Of a stretch of 64,000 nucleotides of DNA, positions 14,342 through 21,657 are shown piece by piece; within the stretch, counting starts at the first letter, position 1; each line of letters starts with the position of its first letter. Origin of the DNA: a bacterium (GTDB lineage Bacteria > Auribacterota > JABMQX01); the NCBI GenBank assembly GCA_030691545.1, contig JAUYEE010000007.1, positions 1 through 64,000 on the forward strand. Direction: 5' to 3'. A model generated the notes under the pieces. It had not been told where the DNA came from. It did not search any database and saw only the letters and a program-made list of their open reading frames with translations. The translations under genes and the position numbers were made by a program.

Positions 14342-14548
14342 ATGGAAACAGAGTACCACGGCAAAGATTACCTGGAGTTCCCCGCGTATGAGGATGGGGG
14401 TGGGAATATCCTATGTGAGGACTGCCACGACTTTCTTGCAGCAGCAGCGGAGTTACAAGAGCATGAAGACGAGGCACGCCGTGAGGAAATAGCGATGGAT
14501 GCTCGCATAACAGATGAGGAACGACGCTATCGAGAGGAGCAACCATGA
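14342..14548 (+). CDS. Small acidic hypothetical protein
   Basis: A 68-residue, very acidic protein with CEDCHD in the middle and a Glu/Arg-rich helical tail. Like the gene at 10154 it begins just after a structured RNA and lacks a clear Shine-Dalgarno sequence. Its stop is ATGA-coupled to the next gene at 14545. Function unknown. Confidence 0.48.
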   Translation: METEYHGKDYLEFPAYEDGGGNILCEDCHDFLAAAAELQEHEDEARREEIAMDARITDEERRYREEQP

Positions 14549-14769
14549 CACGCAAGGAAAAGATTGCCAAGACACGCAAGGAAAAGATTGCCAACATCAA
14601 GCGGGAGTACCGATGGATGTGGGCTTATCAATGGCAAGGGAAATGGATACTCGCCTGGCGCAGTGAGCACAAGAAACAAAACTTGCTCGACAATGACGAT
14701 ACACCTTGGCCTGGTGGTATCCCCGTCCGCGTGTTGCTGACGCCAGAGATAGGAAAGGGAAAAGCGTGA
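14545..14769 (+). CDS. Small basic protein with N-terminal tandem repeat
   Basis: The first 18 residues are two copies of TRKEKIA(K/N), encoded by a near-perfect 24-base tandem repeat. The C-terminus GIPVRVLLTPEIGKGKA is shared in pattern with the small gene at 19339 (IPVRVLLMPVRKEKP), suggesting a duplicated family. It is ATGA-coupled upstream and GTGA-coupled downstream. Function unknown. Confidence 0.5.
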   Translation: MTRKEKIAKTRKEKIANIKREYRWMWAYQWQGKWILAWRSEHKKQNLLDNDDTPWPGGIPVRVLLTPEIGKGKA

Positions 14770-15023
14770 ACTCAACAGAGCACATCCTGGGCATCGGCTG
14801 GACGTGGAAAAAGCCGTCGGAGTTAGGGCCGTTTCACACAAAAGATGAATCACGCCGCGCTCCGCAAACGGCCAGGAGCCTATGTTGTGGCGAGCATCGG
14901 AAAGATTGTGAGGCAGAAGGAAGATGCTTCGGAATCTACTTCTCGCCGACAACTACGGAAATGGGAAAAAGCAGGCTTCAACGCTGCGTCGCTTATGAAG
15001 TCATCCTCAGACGAAAGGAGTGA
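14766..15023 (+). CDS. Small Cys-containing hypothetical protein
   Basis: An 85-residue product from GTG 14766, in a GTGA overlap. It carries CCGEHRKDC and two more cysteines. A competing frame from ATG 14845 to 15036 reads a Ser/Lys-rich peptide of similar quality, so the true frame past 14845, or a frameshift between the two, is uncertain. Confidence 0.38.
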   Translation: MNSTEHILGIGWTWKKPSELGPFHTKDESRRAPQTARSLCCGEHRKDCEAEGRCFGIYFSPTTTEMGKSRLQRCVAYEVILRRKE

Positions 15024-15028
15024 AGCAC

Positions 15029-15223
15029 ATGTTTGACGAGACAGAGGAACTCGATGCGTTCATTGAGAAATTGGAATCTATTGACCAATGGCTAAAGGAC
15101 AATGCGGATAACTACACAGCGGGACCCCGGCGACATTTGCATCATGTTCACAATGAGATAGAACATGCGCTGGACAGTGCAATTGAGGCGCGAATCGTCC
15201 TTCGGGAGGGGATTACACCATGA
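15029..15223 (+). CDS. Small helical hypothetical protein
   Basis: A 64-residue protein with an acidic helical N-terminus (ELDAFIEKLESIDQWL) and a His-rich middle (RRHLHHVHNEIEHAL). The ATG at 15029 follows GAAAGGAG. It is coupled to the membrane protein gene at 15220 by ATGA. No function known. Confidence 0.48.
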   Translation: MFDETEELDAFIEKLESIDQWLKDNADNYTAGPRRHLHHVHNEIEHALDSAIEARIVLREGITP

Positions 15224-15399
15224 CACTCTGGACAATCCTCGGACCCGGTGCCGGCCTTGTCGCCGGATTCCTCCTCGGCGTGTTTATAGAACGCCGCCAG
15301 TGGCGAGCCTGGGCAGCCTGGCGAGCCGATGAGGTGCAGCGCGAGGCGGCAGCGCGGATCGCACACCTGCCGCGAATGCACACAGACTTTTTGAACTGA
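15220..15399 (+). CDS. Small single-span membrane protein
   Basis: A 59-residue product with one N-terminal membrane segment (TILGPGAGLVAGFLLGVFI), then an Arg/Trp/Ala-rich cytoplasmic helix. The ATGA overlap and GGAGGG upstream support translation. Reminiscent of small anchor or inhibitor proteins, but unassigned. Confidence 0.5.
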   Translation: MTLWTILGPGAGLVAGFLLGVFIERRQWRAWAAWRADEVQREAAARIAHLPRMHTDFLN

Positions 15400-15433
15400 C
15401 CGTGAACCTGTCCGCCGGGAGTGAAGGGGTCCC

Positions 15434-16270
15434 ATGTACGCCAAAGTCTTTGAGCAGATTTTCAATTCGTCTCTGGCAGAAGATTACCAAACGAGGCACC
15501 TATTTATGGACTTGCTTGTGCTTGCCGATAATGACGGAATTGTAGATAGGACACGAGAGGCAATAGCACGAATTACCAATGTGCCTGTGAACATAGTGAA
15601 CAGCGCAATTGAACGCCTCGAACAACCAGATCCCAACAGCCGTTCAGTAGAGCATGCTGGTTGCCGACTCGTTCGCCTTGATGAACATCGTAACTGGGGC
15701 TGGCAAGTAACCAACTACAAACTCTATCGCAACTTGCGTACCAGCGACGAAAGACGTGAGTATTTCAGGAAATATCGGCGGGCAGAACGGGCAAAGAAAC
15801 GGGGCTGTTCACCAGATGTTCACACCTGTTCACCGCAGTTAACCGATACAGATACAGATACAGATACAGATACAGATACAGATACAGAAGAAGAGGAAGG
15901 AAAGAGATTCCAGTCTGCCCTTCTGGTCTTGGAGCACTTCAATGAGACGACGGGTAGAAAATACACCCTCACATCCTTGCGGAAGAAAATCATCCTGGGG
16001 CGATTGGCGGAGGGGCATACGGTCGAGGAACTGTGCCTGGCGATCTCGAATTTCGCGGCGGATGATTGGGAAGGGCGGGCGAAGTACTGCGACTTCTTAT
16101 GGGCAATCGGGGTCCAGCCAAACAAGGGGATAGATCACCTTGACCAGTGGTTGAACTATCAGAAGCCGGAGACGCCAGAGCAATGCCGTAAACGAGAAGG
16201 GGAGGAGTGGGTCAAAAAGATGGAGGCAAAGCAGGCGAATGAATTGGAACGCCGTCCTGACGCCGAGTGA
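15434..16270 (+). CDS. Phage replication protein with conserved C-terminal domain
   Basis: The N-terminal part (about residues 1-125) looks like a winged-helix replication-initiator domain (FMDLLVLADNDGIVDRTREA, ITNVPVNIVNSAIERL). A low-complexity (Asp-Thr)7 linker follows, encoded by seven GATACA units. The C-terminal part (VLEHFNETTGRKY, RLAEGHTVEELCLAISN) matches the conserved phage C-terminal domain usual in DnaD- or lambda-O-like replication proteins. It probably binds the phage origin and helps load a helicase. Its end overlaps the next gene by 32 bases, consistent with a replication pair. Confidence 0.72.
   Translation: MYAKVFEQIFNSSLAEDYQTRHLFMDLLVLADNDGIVDRTREAIARITNVPVNIVNSAIERLEQPDPNSRSVEHAGCRLVRLDEHRNWGWQVTNYKLYRNLRTSDERREYFRKYRRAERAKKRGCSPDVHTCSPQLTDTDTDTDTDTDTDTEEEEGKRFQSALLVLEHFNETTGRKYTLTSLRKKIILGRLAEGHTVEELCLAISNFAADDWEGRAKYCDFLWAIGVQPNKGIDHLDQWLNYQKPETPEQCRKREGEEWVKKMEAKQANELERRPDAE
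15845..15886 (+). repeat. Seven GATACA hexanucleotide repeats
   Basis: Seven exact GATACA units lie in frame in the replication gene and encode alternating Asp-Thr. Changes of one unit keep the frame and would only lengthen or shorten the interdomain linker. Confidence 0.95.
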
Positions 16271-16904
16271 ATTCAAGGAGACCATAGAAATCATTCTACA
16301 ACGGTTTCCAACGGCGAAGTTCTCTGACGCGACGAAAGACGCTTGGTACAGCGATGTATGCCACGTTCACGCCGGGCGGCTCAAAAAGCTCGCGTATGCG
16401 TTCTGCGAACGATTTCCCGAGAAGAACATCGGGCGGCTCAACATCGCCGGAGTCCTGCGGTCTCTCAACAAGAGCATCCCCTATTCAGAGGCGGACGGGC
16501 GCACAAATGAAGGTGAATGGCCATCGGTGGAACTTGACGGGCCGAAGTCCTGCCCTTTCTGCGGCGGGCGGAAGATGGTCACGGTAGAGGTACAGTATGC
16601 GGACATGCCAGAGAACTGGCCTTATTACATCCGCCTGCATTGTGTTTGTGACAGGCCGTTACGGCCTCCGATGAATCTCCTGTGCCGAATCAAACTGCAA
16701 GACGCGGTCCCTGACTATCGGCAACGCCGGATCACAAAAGGACGGATTTGGTCTGCCGAACCGCAACATTCGTCGGAGGTTATGTTCCTGGTTCAACCGA
16801 TAGCCAAAAAGGTGAGAGTGCCGTTTGAGACAATCCGCATTGCCGGAGAGTCCGGAGCGGTGCTGAACACGGAGAAAGGAGAGGTGCTGCATGAAGCGAG
16901 TTAA
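16239..16904 (+). CDS. Probable replication accessory protein with zinc ribbon
   Basis: The 221-residue product has a helical N-terminal half (LTPSEFKETIEIILQRFPTA, GRLKKLAYAFCERFPEKNIG) resembling phage helicase-loader-type proteins, then a zinc-ribbon region CPFCGGRK paired with LHCVCD. Overlap with the replication gene places it in the same module. A loader or replisome accessory role is inference from position. Confidence 0.5.
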   Translation: MNWNAVLTPSEFKETIEIILQRFPTAKFSDATKDAWYSDVCHVHAGRLKKLAYAFCERFPEKNIGRLNIAGVLRSLNKSIPYSEADGRTNEGEWPSVELDGPKSCPFCGGRKMVTVEVQYADMPENWPYYIRLHCVCDRPLRPPMNLLCRIKLQDAVPDYRQRRITKGRIWSAEPQHSSEVMFLVQPIAKKVRVPFETIRIAGESGAVLNTEKGEVLHEAS

Positions 16905-17160
16905 ACGGTTTTATATCGAGGCGGAAATAACGGTTCAACTTTCGGAAGACCGCAAGACCTTTCACACCATTCGATTTCTGGAGCGGTCATGGGATTGCTG
17001 TTACACGGCGCGAGTGCCAGAGATTGGGGAACATTGTGAGCCAGTCGCCCTTGACCGCTGGATGCCAATGAATTTAGTGCGGGAACGTTTCAAGGCAGGA
17101 CCATGTGAGGAATGTTACAGCGACCATCACATAGAAGACGCAAAACCAGAGACGGAATAG
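16891..17160 (+). CDS. Hypothetical protein
   Basis: An 89-residue protein with an N-terminal beta stretch (RFYIEAEITVQLS) and a CEECYSDHH motif near the C-terminus. AAAGGAGAGG precedes the ATG and the start overlaps the previous stop by 14 bases. Function unknown. Confidence 0.5.
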   Translation: MKRVKRFYIEAEITVQLSEDRKTFHTIRFLERSWDCCYTARVPEIGEHCEPVALDRWMPMNLVRERFKAGPCEECYSDHHIEDAKPETE

Positions 17161-17170
17161 AGGTGCAACC

Positions 17171-17305
17171 ATGAAGATTGAGATTCGGGCGGTGTTGACG
17201 TGGGTGGAACTGAAACCATTACAACCGATGCTTCGCTGTTCTGCGAGATTGATAGGGTGCAGCGGTGCTATGACAAGAGGATTCAGAAATCAAGGAGGGC
17301 GGTGA
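17171..17305 (+). CDS. Very small hypothetical protein
   Basis: A 44-residue frame starting ATG 17171 with GAGG upstream and ending TGA at 17303-17305, which shares a base with the next ATG (TGATG). A competing GTG frame at 17200 exists, but the TGATG coupling and a strong ribosome site favour this reading. No function known. Confidence 0.35.
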   Translation: MKIEIRAVLTWVELKPLQPMLRCSARLIGCSGAMTRGFRNQGGR

Positions 17306-17463
17306 TGAGTGCGATGCGGGAAAGGGTTGAGGACCTATTGGAAATGACGGAGTGGATAACAGAGACTTCTCAGGATAATGCAGAGGTGAGCCGTGCGGTC
17401 ATTCTTGAGAATGCGCTTCGTGATTGGCTGAAAGAGGACAAGGAGCAAGGTGATGCTGAGTAG
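17305..17463 (+). CDS. Small helical protein, family edge
   Basis: A 52-residue helical protein starting at ATG 17305 after GGAGGGCGG. It ends in KEDKEQGDAE, the same EQGD tail that ends the paralogous genes downstream, because the stop region also encodes the shared ribosome site GGAGCAAGGTG of the next gene. Confidence 0.48.
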   Translation: MSAMRERVEDLLEMTEWITETSQDNAEVSRAVILENALRDWLKEDKEQGDAE

Positions 17464-17860
17464 AGAGAACGTGACTGGTTTTTTAGACCTGATTCCATAT
17501 CTGTCAAGAGATGAACAGAAATCCCTGATTGAGACCTGCCTTCACCACATGGTGGAGAACCGCCGACTGACGGAAGTGGCTGCCAGCTTCCCATGTCTGT
17601 TTGAAGGAGCAATCACGGTTACCGATTGCGGCAAGTGTTCCACCTGCCAAGCGCGGGCGGGGTTGACGAAGGAGAAGCAGATAGAAGCGGCAGCCGAAGC
17701 ACGCGGTGACGTGCAGGTACACGCGGTGCTCGATGAAATTTCCCAGCATCGGCTCTCGCCCGCCGACAAATACTGGTTACAACGACGAGATCGGGCGGAC
17801 GAGGCTGCGATGGATTCTGAAAAGAGAATTGGCAAGGTGAAGGAGAAGGAGGCGAAATGA
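17453..17860 (+). CDS. Paralogue family member 1 (Cys-rich small protein)
   Basis: A 135-residue protein with ETCLHHMVENRRLTE, then CGKCSTCQAR, and a charged helical C-terminus. The ETCL helix, the cysteine cluster and the preceding ribosome site are shared with the genes at 18520, 18764 and 19005. Four cysteines could bind one zinc ion. Role unknown; the conserved layout suggests a phage-specific small regulator or structural partner. Confidence 0.58.
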   Translation: MLSRENVTGFLDLIPYLSRDEQKSLIETCLHHMVENRRLTEVAASFPCLFEGAITVTDCGKCSTCQARAGLTKEKQIEAAAEARGDVQVHAVLDEISQHRLSPADKYWLQRRDRADEAAMDSEKRIGKVKEKEAK

Positions 17861-18138
17861 CAAAGTCCCAACGCGACGCTGTGCTAATGAGGAAGGCGTT
17901 CTGCAATATCTGTTCTGCTCGCTGGCCAGAAAACCCGGACGGCAGCGCGTGCAGTTGCCATTTTGAGGGAATGTCCGAGGATGACATATGCTTGGTATTG
18001 AAGGACCCTCGCTGGCTTGCCCGCGCTGCCCGGCGGTTTGTGAAGATGGAGCAGGCGTCAAGGCAAACGAAACCGACGAAGAAAGGCAAAGAGAAGGCCA
18101 ATGCTGACCGAAAGCTACCTGCTGGAAGTGGCGAATAA
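17857..18138 (+). CDS. Small Cys-rich hypothetical protein
   Basis: A 93-residue protein with CNICSARW and CSCHF, a possible zinc site, followed by a helix and a Lys-rich tail. It is ATGA-coupled to the gene before it. Its end overlaps the next start by 38 bases. Family unknown. Confidence 0.5.
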   Translation: MTKSQRDAVLMRKAFCNICSARWPENPDGSACSCHFEGMSEDDICLVLKDPRWLARAARRFVKMEQASRQTKPTKKGKEKANADRKLPAGSGE

Positions 18139-18451
18139 TTCCCTGACGGGAATTGCGCCTGAGAAACTGACGGCAATTTGCTATCAGGCTATCCAGGTAA
18201 TTGAGTTGGTCATGGAAAATGCGCGACTCAAAGAGGAACTTGAGAAATTGGCTATGGTCGGAATGACGGAAGATGGCCCAGATGTATTTCATAGAGTAAT
18301 TGATGGCGAGGATACTATGTCGGGAGACAGGGAACTGGAATGCGGCGGCCGGGAAGACGGTGATATTTCCGAGGTTCTTCTATTGTCTCTGTCCGCAGCA
18401 AAAGGACTTGGAGGAAAACCCTGCCCGAAGTGTTTTCCACAGATGTCTTGA
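18101..18451 (+). CDS. Paralogue family member 2, possibly frameshifted
   Basis: The start ATGCTGACCGAAAGC resembles the start of the paralogue at 18520 (ATGCTGACAGAAGC). The 116-residue product has a helical N-terminus but ends in KPCPKCFPQMS without the EQGD tail. A second frame over 18303-18536 encodes HRC...DKACFDW and then the family tail EEQGD. This suggests that a frameshift near 18400-18450 separated the ancestral C-terminus, or that two overlapping genes exist. Confidence 0.45.
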   Translation: MLTESYLLEVANNSLTGIAPEKLTAICYQAIQVIELVMENARLKEELEKLAMVGMTEDGPDVFHRVIDGEDTMSGDRELECGGREDGDISEVLLLSLSAAKGLGGKPCPKCFPQMS

Positions 18452-18519
18452 TGCTGATGTGATCGTGGATGAACGCGATAAAGCCTGTTTTGACTGGCAA
18501 CCGAAGGAGGAGCAAGGCG

Positions 18520-18798
18520 ATGCTGACAGAAGCTAAGGTACGAGAGATTCAGGAGCAGTGGACGAACCAAGAAATAGGGGTTTCGGAAATCTTCGATGAA
18601 GACAGGGACGATATAATCGCCCTTGCCGAGACCTGCCTGGCGGAGACGGCCCGGGCCAACAAGGCGGAGGAGGCGATGGCGGCCGCGTATGCCAAGATGG
18701 AACGTTCCTATGACCCAAGTATGAGAAGGTTTGTAGCCATGGCGGAAAGGAAGGAGCAAGGCGATGTACCCAATGATACTGACAAAAGCACAGGTTGA
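18520..18798 (+). CDS. Paralogue family member 3
   Basis: A 92-residue protein beginning MLTEAKVREIQEQW, with the family helix LAETCLAETARANKAEEAM and tail AERKEQGD. The cysteine cluster of its siblings is missing (AAAYAKMERS instead). It has GGAGGAGCAAGGCG upstream. The loss of cysteines suggests divergence of function or decay. Confidence 0.5.
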   Translation: MLTEAKVREIQEQWTNQEIGVSEIFDEDRDDIIALAETCLAETARANKAEEAMAAAYAKMERSYDPSMRRFVAMAERKEQGDVPNDTDKSTG

Positions 18799-19021
18799 GG
18801 CAATGCGGACGAAATGGCACTGGACAGAGCAGGACGAAAAGGATGTCTGCGATACCTGCCTTGCCGCGATGGATAGAGCAGACGCGATGGAGGAGGCGCT
18901 GGCGAATTGCCGATGTCAAAAGGGTTGCTATGGAATGCAGAACTGTGGTCTATGTCCGCCCTGTTTGGCGGCATTGGCTGTGGCGAAAAGGAAGGAGCAA
19001 GGCGATGGCAATTCTAAGTGA
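18764..19021 (+). CDS. Paralogue family member 4
   Basis: An 85-residue protein with the start block ILTKAQVEAMRTKW, the family helix CDTCLAAMDRADAMEEAL, the cluster CRCQKGCYG...CGLCPPC and the tail AKRKEQGD. Six or more cysteines are well placed for zinc binding. GGAGCAAGGCG precedes the ATG. Its end overlaps the next paralogue start. Confidence 0.55.
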   Translation: MYPMILTKAQVEAMRTKWHWTEQDEKDVCDTCLAAMDRADAMEEALANCRCQKGCYGMQNCGLCPPCLAALAVAKRKEQGDGNSK

Positions 19022-19370
19022 AGTTGAAGTGCGAAAGATTTTGGCGAAATACGAAGCCACTCTGCAAGAAGCGGAAAGACTGGCTGAAGATTCCAAGAAA
19101 GAGGAATGGAAAAAAGTCCGAGGACATAGGTATGCCTATCCAAATGAGATTATTAAGTGTCTCGCCGAGACCTGCTTGCACCACATGGCAGAGAACCGCA
19201 GACAGACGGAGGCGCTGGCGAAGTGCAGATGCTGGAGTCCGAGGGTGATTGGTACTGGGGAAAGGGTAGATTGTGGCGAGTGTTGCACCTGCCTGGCGAG
19301 GATTGCCGTGGCGAAGGAGAAGGAGAAGGAACAAGGACATGACAAGGAAAGAGACAAAGCAAACGACTGA
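19005..19370 (+). CDS. Paralogue family member 5
   Basis: At 121 residues, the longest member downstream. Start block ILSEVEVRKILAKYE, family helix AETCLHHMAENRRQTEAL, cluster CRCW...CGECCTC and tail KEKEQGHD. It is closest to the member at 17453 in the ETCLHHM helix. The shared ribosome site GGAGCAAGGCG again precedes its ATG. Function unknown. Confidence 0.55.
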   Translation: MAILSEVEVRKILAKYEATLQEAERLAEDSKKEEWKKVRGHRYAYPNEIIKCLAETCLHHMAENRRQTEALAKCRCWSPRVIGTGERVDCGECCTCLARIAVAKEKEKEQGHDKERDKAND

Positions 19371-19458
19371 GGAGAGGCCCGCAACTCGCGTCGAGATCAA
19401 GGCCCCGCCTATCCCCGTCCGCGTCCTGCTGATGCCGGTGAGAAAGGAGAAGCCGTGA
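19339..19458 (+). CDS. Very small basic protein
   Basis: A 39-residue product starting MTRKETKQ and ending IPVRVLLMPVRKEKP. It resembles both ends of the protein at 14545, which starts with TRKEKIA and ends with IPVRVLLTPEIGKGKA, as if the middle were deleted. Coupled to its neighbours by overlap. Function unknown. Confidence 0.42.
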   Translation: MTRKETKQTTEERPATRVEIKAPPIPVRVLLMPVRKEKP

Positions 19459-19673
19459 GCGGAATAAGTTGGGAGGTCAAAATCATCCTCGATAACGAAA
19501 CATTCACAGAACGTGGACGCTTGCCCGAAATCGTGGCAGAGGCCCTTCAAGAACATCTGCGGAAAGAGGATGGCGAGTTTGCAACCCGGCGACGCGCTGG
19601 GAAACTTCGATTTTCCATCAAGGGTGCGCTTGGAACATGGCGAATACCGAAGGGAATCCCTCTGGAACGGTAA
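19455..19673 (+). CDS. Small hypothetical protein
   Basis: A 72-residue basic protein from GTG 19455 in a GTGA overlap. Beta-alpha pattern (SWEVKIILDNETFTE, VAEALQEHLRK). No family. Confidence 0.45.
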   Translation: MSGISWEVKIILDNETFTERGRLPEIVAEALQEHLRKEDGEFATRRRAGKLRFSIKGALGTWRIPKGIPLER

Positions 19674-19689
19674 AAGGAAAGGAGAAGCC

Positions 19690-19896
19690 GTGAAGATAGC
19701 CAAAGGCCCCGTGAGGAAATTATTGGTAACAATAACACGGTTACAAGACCTTGTCGGCAGAGCGCAGGCTTTCTATGAGAACGACCGCAACCCCGACGGA
19801 TATGAACTGGGCGGGAATGCGCTCGAGGAAGCATTCAACCTATGCGTCCAAGCAACGTCAGATTATTACCCAACGGATGCGGAGGAGAAGCCGTGA
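19690..19896 (+). CDS. Small helical hypothetical protein
   Basis: A 68-residue product from GTG 19690 after AAAGGAG. Helical N-terminus and an acidic C-terminus. It is coupled to the resolvase gene by GTGA at 19893. Function unknown. Confidence 0.45.
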   Translation: MKIAKGPVRKLLVTITRLQDLVGRAQAFYENDRNPDGYELGGNALEEAFNLCVQATSDYYPTDAEEKP

Positions 19897-20330
19897 ACAT
19901 TTTCATCGGAATTGATCCTGGCAAAACCGGAGGCATCGCCAGCATCAAAGAAGGGCACGCGGCGACAGTGCGAATGCCGGAATTGGATAGCGTGATTCGG
20001 GATACTCTCGCCGGACTGGTAAAAGACCCGGAGACATTTGTGGTTATCGAGAAGCAGCAGGGCAGGCCGAACATGCGAGGTGTGAATCGCCTGATGGAGC
20101 ACTTCGGGTTCCTGCGCGGACTTGTTTCAGCATGGCGTGTTCGGCACATCATCGTCGCACCGAAGGACTGGCAACGAGAGACGTTGCGAGGGATGCCGGA
20201 GACCGATAGAGCCGGACGGAAGAAGCAGGCCATCGAAATAGCCGACAGGTTATTTGCGACGGGCAAGATCACAGATGGCGAAGCCGACGCCTTGCTTCTG
20301 GCGGAATATGGGAGAAGGTTGGAACGGTGA
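19893..20330 (+). CDS. RuvC-like Holliday junction resolvase
   Basis: The 145-residue protein has the RNase H-fold pattern of RuvC: FIGIDPGKTGG near residue 4 (first catalytic Asp), VVIEKQQ near 50 (Glu) and DGEADALLLAEY near 130 (paired acidic residues). Phages encode such resolvases to debranch DNA before packaging. It lies between small early genes and the integrase. The GTG start follows GGAG at normal spacing. Shorter than bacterial RuvC (about 170 residues), as usual for phage versions. Confidence 0.8.
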   Translation: MNIFIGIDPGKTGGIASIKEGHAATVRMPELDSVIRDTLAGLVKDPETFVVIEKQQGRPNMRGVNRLMEHFGFLRGLVSAWRVRHIIVAPKDWQRETLRGMPETDRAGRKKQAIEIADRLFATGKITDGEADALLLAEYGRRLER

Positions 20331-21205
20331 GACTCAGGGCCGCGATTGACGCATACCTCGAGTTCGTGGAAGGCCGTAGCGATACCCGCAAGACGTGGCT
20401 ACGCGCCCGGGGCGTCCTCTCGCGGTTCTATCAGGTAGCGGGCAACAAGCTCCTCGACAACCTCACGCCGTTTGACGTGTCCGCATACCTCGCGGAATGC
20501 CGGCGGCTCGGCAACAAGAAAAGCACGAGGGACACCAACGTCAAGCTCCTGTCCGGTTATTGGAAATGGTGTCAGGAGAGTGAGATCACAGAGCGGCGGT
20601 CCCCGATCCGGTCAATTCACAGGCTGACAGGAGTAACGCACAGGCCGCCGAGGACTCTCACGGAGACAGAGCAAGCAAGGCTTCTCCTGGCGTGCGAGAG
20701 CTATGCGAAACCGTTTGAGAGGGCAAGGGTGCGGGCCGTCGTGACAATCGCCCTGTGCTGCGGGATGAGACGCGGCGAGATAGCGGGGCTGAGGCTGGTG
20801 GACTATGAGCAAGAGAAACACCAGTTCCGAGTCCTGGGCAAGGGCAGCAAGCTGCGGATACAGCCGATTCCCGAAGTGGCGATCCCGGCGATTGAAACGC
20901 TGGTCGTCGTCGTGAAGGAGAAAGGCTTTGACAGGCTCGTCTGTACGAATACAGGGAGGCAGGTCGGCGAGGGTAGCCTGCACGCGATGTGGTCGAGGCT
21001 CCTGCGCAAAGCTGGCGTGCCTCACGTGCCGTTCCACAGTTGCAGGCACACTTACGCAATCAGGTTTTTTGAGGGCGGACATAACCTCAAGGTGATTCAG
21101 GCATTGCTCGGCCACGCTTCCCTCAAGACGACGGAGGTGTATCTGCAAGGGCTTGACGTTGAACAGGCGAAGATTGACGCGGTGAAACGTGAATTTGCTA
21201 AGTGA
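20327..21205 (+). CDS. Tyrosine integrase
   Basis: The 292-residue product has an N-terminal SAM-like DNA-binding domain (about residues 5-90) and a C-terminal catalytic domain with Arg in [11 protein letters not shown], Lys in [18 protein letters not shown] (His-x-x-Arg), [12 protein letters not shown] (His and the nucleophilic Tyr). All R-K-H-R-H-Y residues appear present. It is GTGA-coupled to the resolvase and lies 450 bases from the tRNA fragment that should be its att product. It directs integration and, with an excisionase not identified here, excision. Confidence 0.9.
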   Translation: MRLRAAIDAYLEFVEGRSDTRKTWLRARGVLSRFYQVAGNKLLDNLTPFDVSAYLAECRRLGNKKSTRDTNVKLLSGYWKWCQESEITERRSPIRSIHRLTGVTHRPPRTLTETEQARLLLACESYAKPFERARVRAVVTIALCCGMRRGEIAGLRLVDYEQEKHQFRVLGKGSKLRIQPIPEVAIPAIETLVVVVKEKGFDRLVCTNTGRQVGEGSLHAMWSRLLRKAGVPHVPFHSCRHTYAIRFFEGGHNLKVIQALLGHASLKTTEVYLQGLDVEQAKIDAVKREFAK

Positions 21206-21240
21206 GGAAAGAGGACGGAAAAGGAGAAAGGAGCAAGGAC

Positions 21241-21555
21241 ATGTTAGGAGATGACCTTTTCAAGGAGAAGATTCAGGAGGTTCTGTCCAGCCTGACAGAC
21301 CGAGAGAGGCGGGTCTTGACGCTGCGATTCGGACTGGATGACGGCTGCCAGAGGACGTTGGAGGAGGTCGGCAACGAGTTCAACGTGACGCGAGAGCGCG
21401 TCCGACAGATTGAGGCGAAGGCCCTTCGAAAGATGCGCCATCCGACACGTGCATCAAAGCTATTTTGCTTCATAGAATCGTATGCGATTACTCAGGAGCA
21501 ATGCTTGATGCGTGCGATTTTCGGCACCCCCCCAAACACTCAAGGAGACTCCTGA
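21241..21555 (+). CDS. Protein made of sigma-70 region 4 only
   Basis: Residues about 11-68 are a clear sigma-70 region 4: [18 protein letters not shown] and then [18 protein letters not shown], the -35-recognising helix-turn-helix. Regions 1-3 are absent, and the C-terminal tail is unrelated. The ATG at 21241 follows AAAGGAG. Such proteins can act as anti-sigma-like or promoter-redirecting factors by contacting the RNA polymerase flap. It is the last phage gene before attR, downstream of the integrase. A truncated host sigma factor captured by the phage is an alternative origin. Confidence 0.75.
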   Translation: MLGDDLFKEKIQEVLSSLTDRERRVLTLRFGLDDGCQRTLEEVGNEFNVTRERVRQIEAKALRKMRHPTRASKLFCFIESYAITQEQCLMRAIFGTPPNTQGDS

Positions 21556-21657
21556 GCATGGCGAATGACACGGCGACGATAAAAGCTACTTCCGAAGGTC
21601 TGTTCATCCCCTGGAGCCTCTTGCCCAAGAAGCTCTTACGGCGACTGCAACGCGAAC

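Noticed and set aside
15845..15886. CRISPR array or origin iterons
   Set aside because: The GATACA units are contiguous, without spacers, and in frame with the replication gene. They look like coding microsatellite. Iteron function cannot be excluded but is not supported.
17200..17463. A single 87-residue gene starting GTG at 17200
   Set aside because: A GGAGG site and a TGATG overlap favour an ATG at 17305 after the small frame 17171-17305. The GTG lacks a ribosome site.
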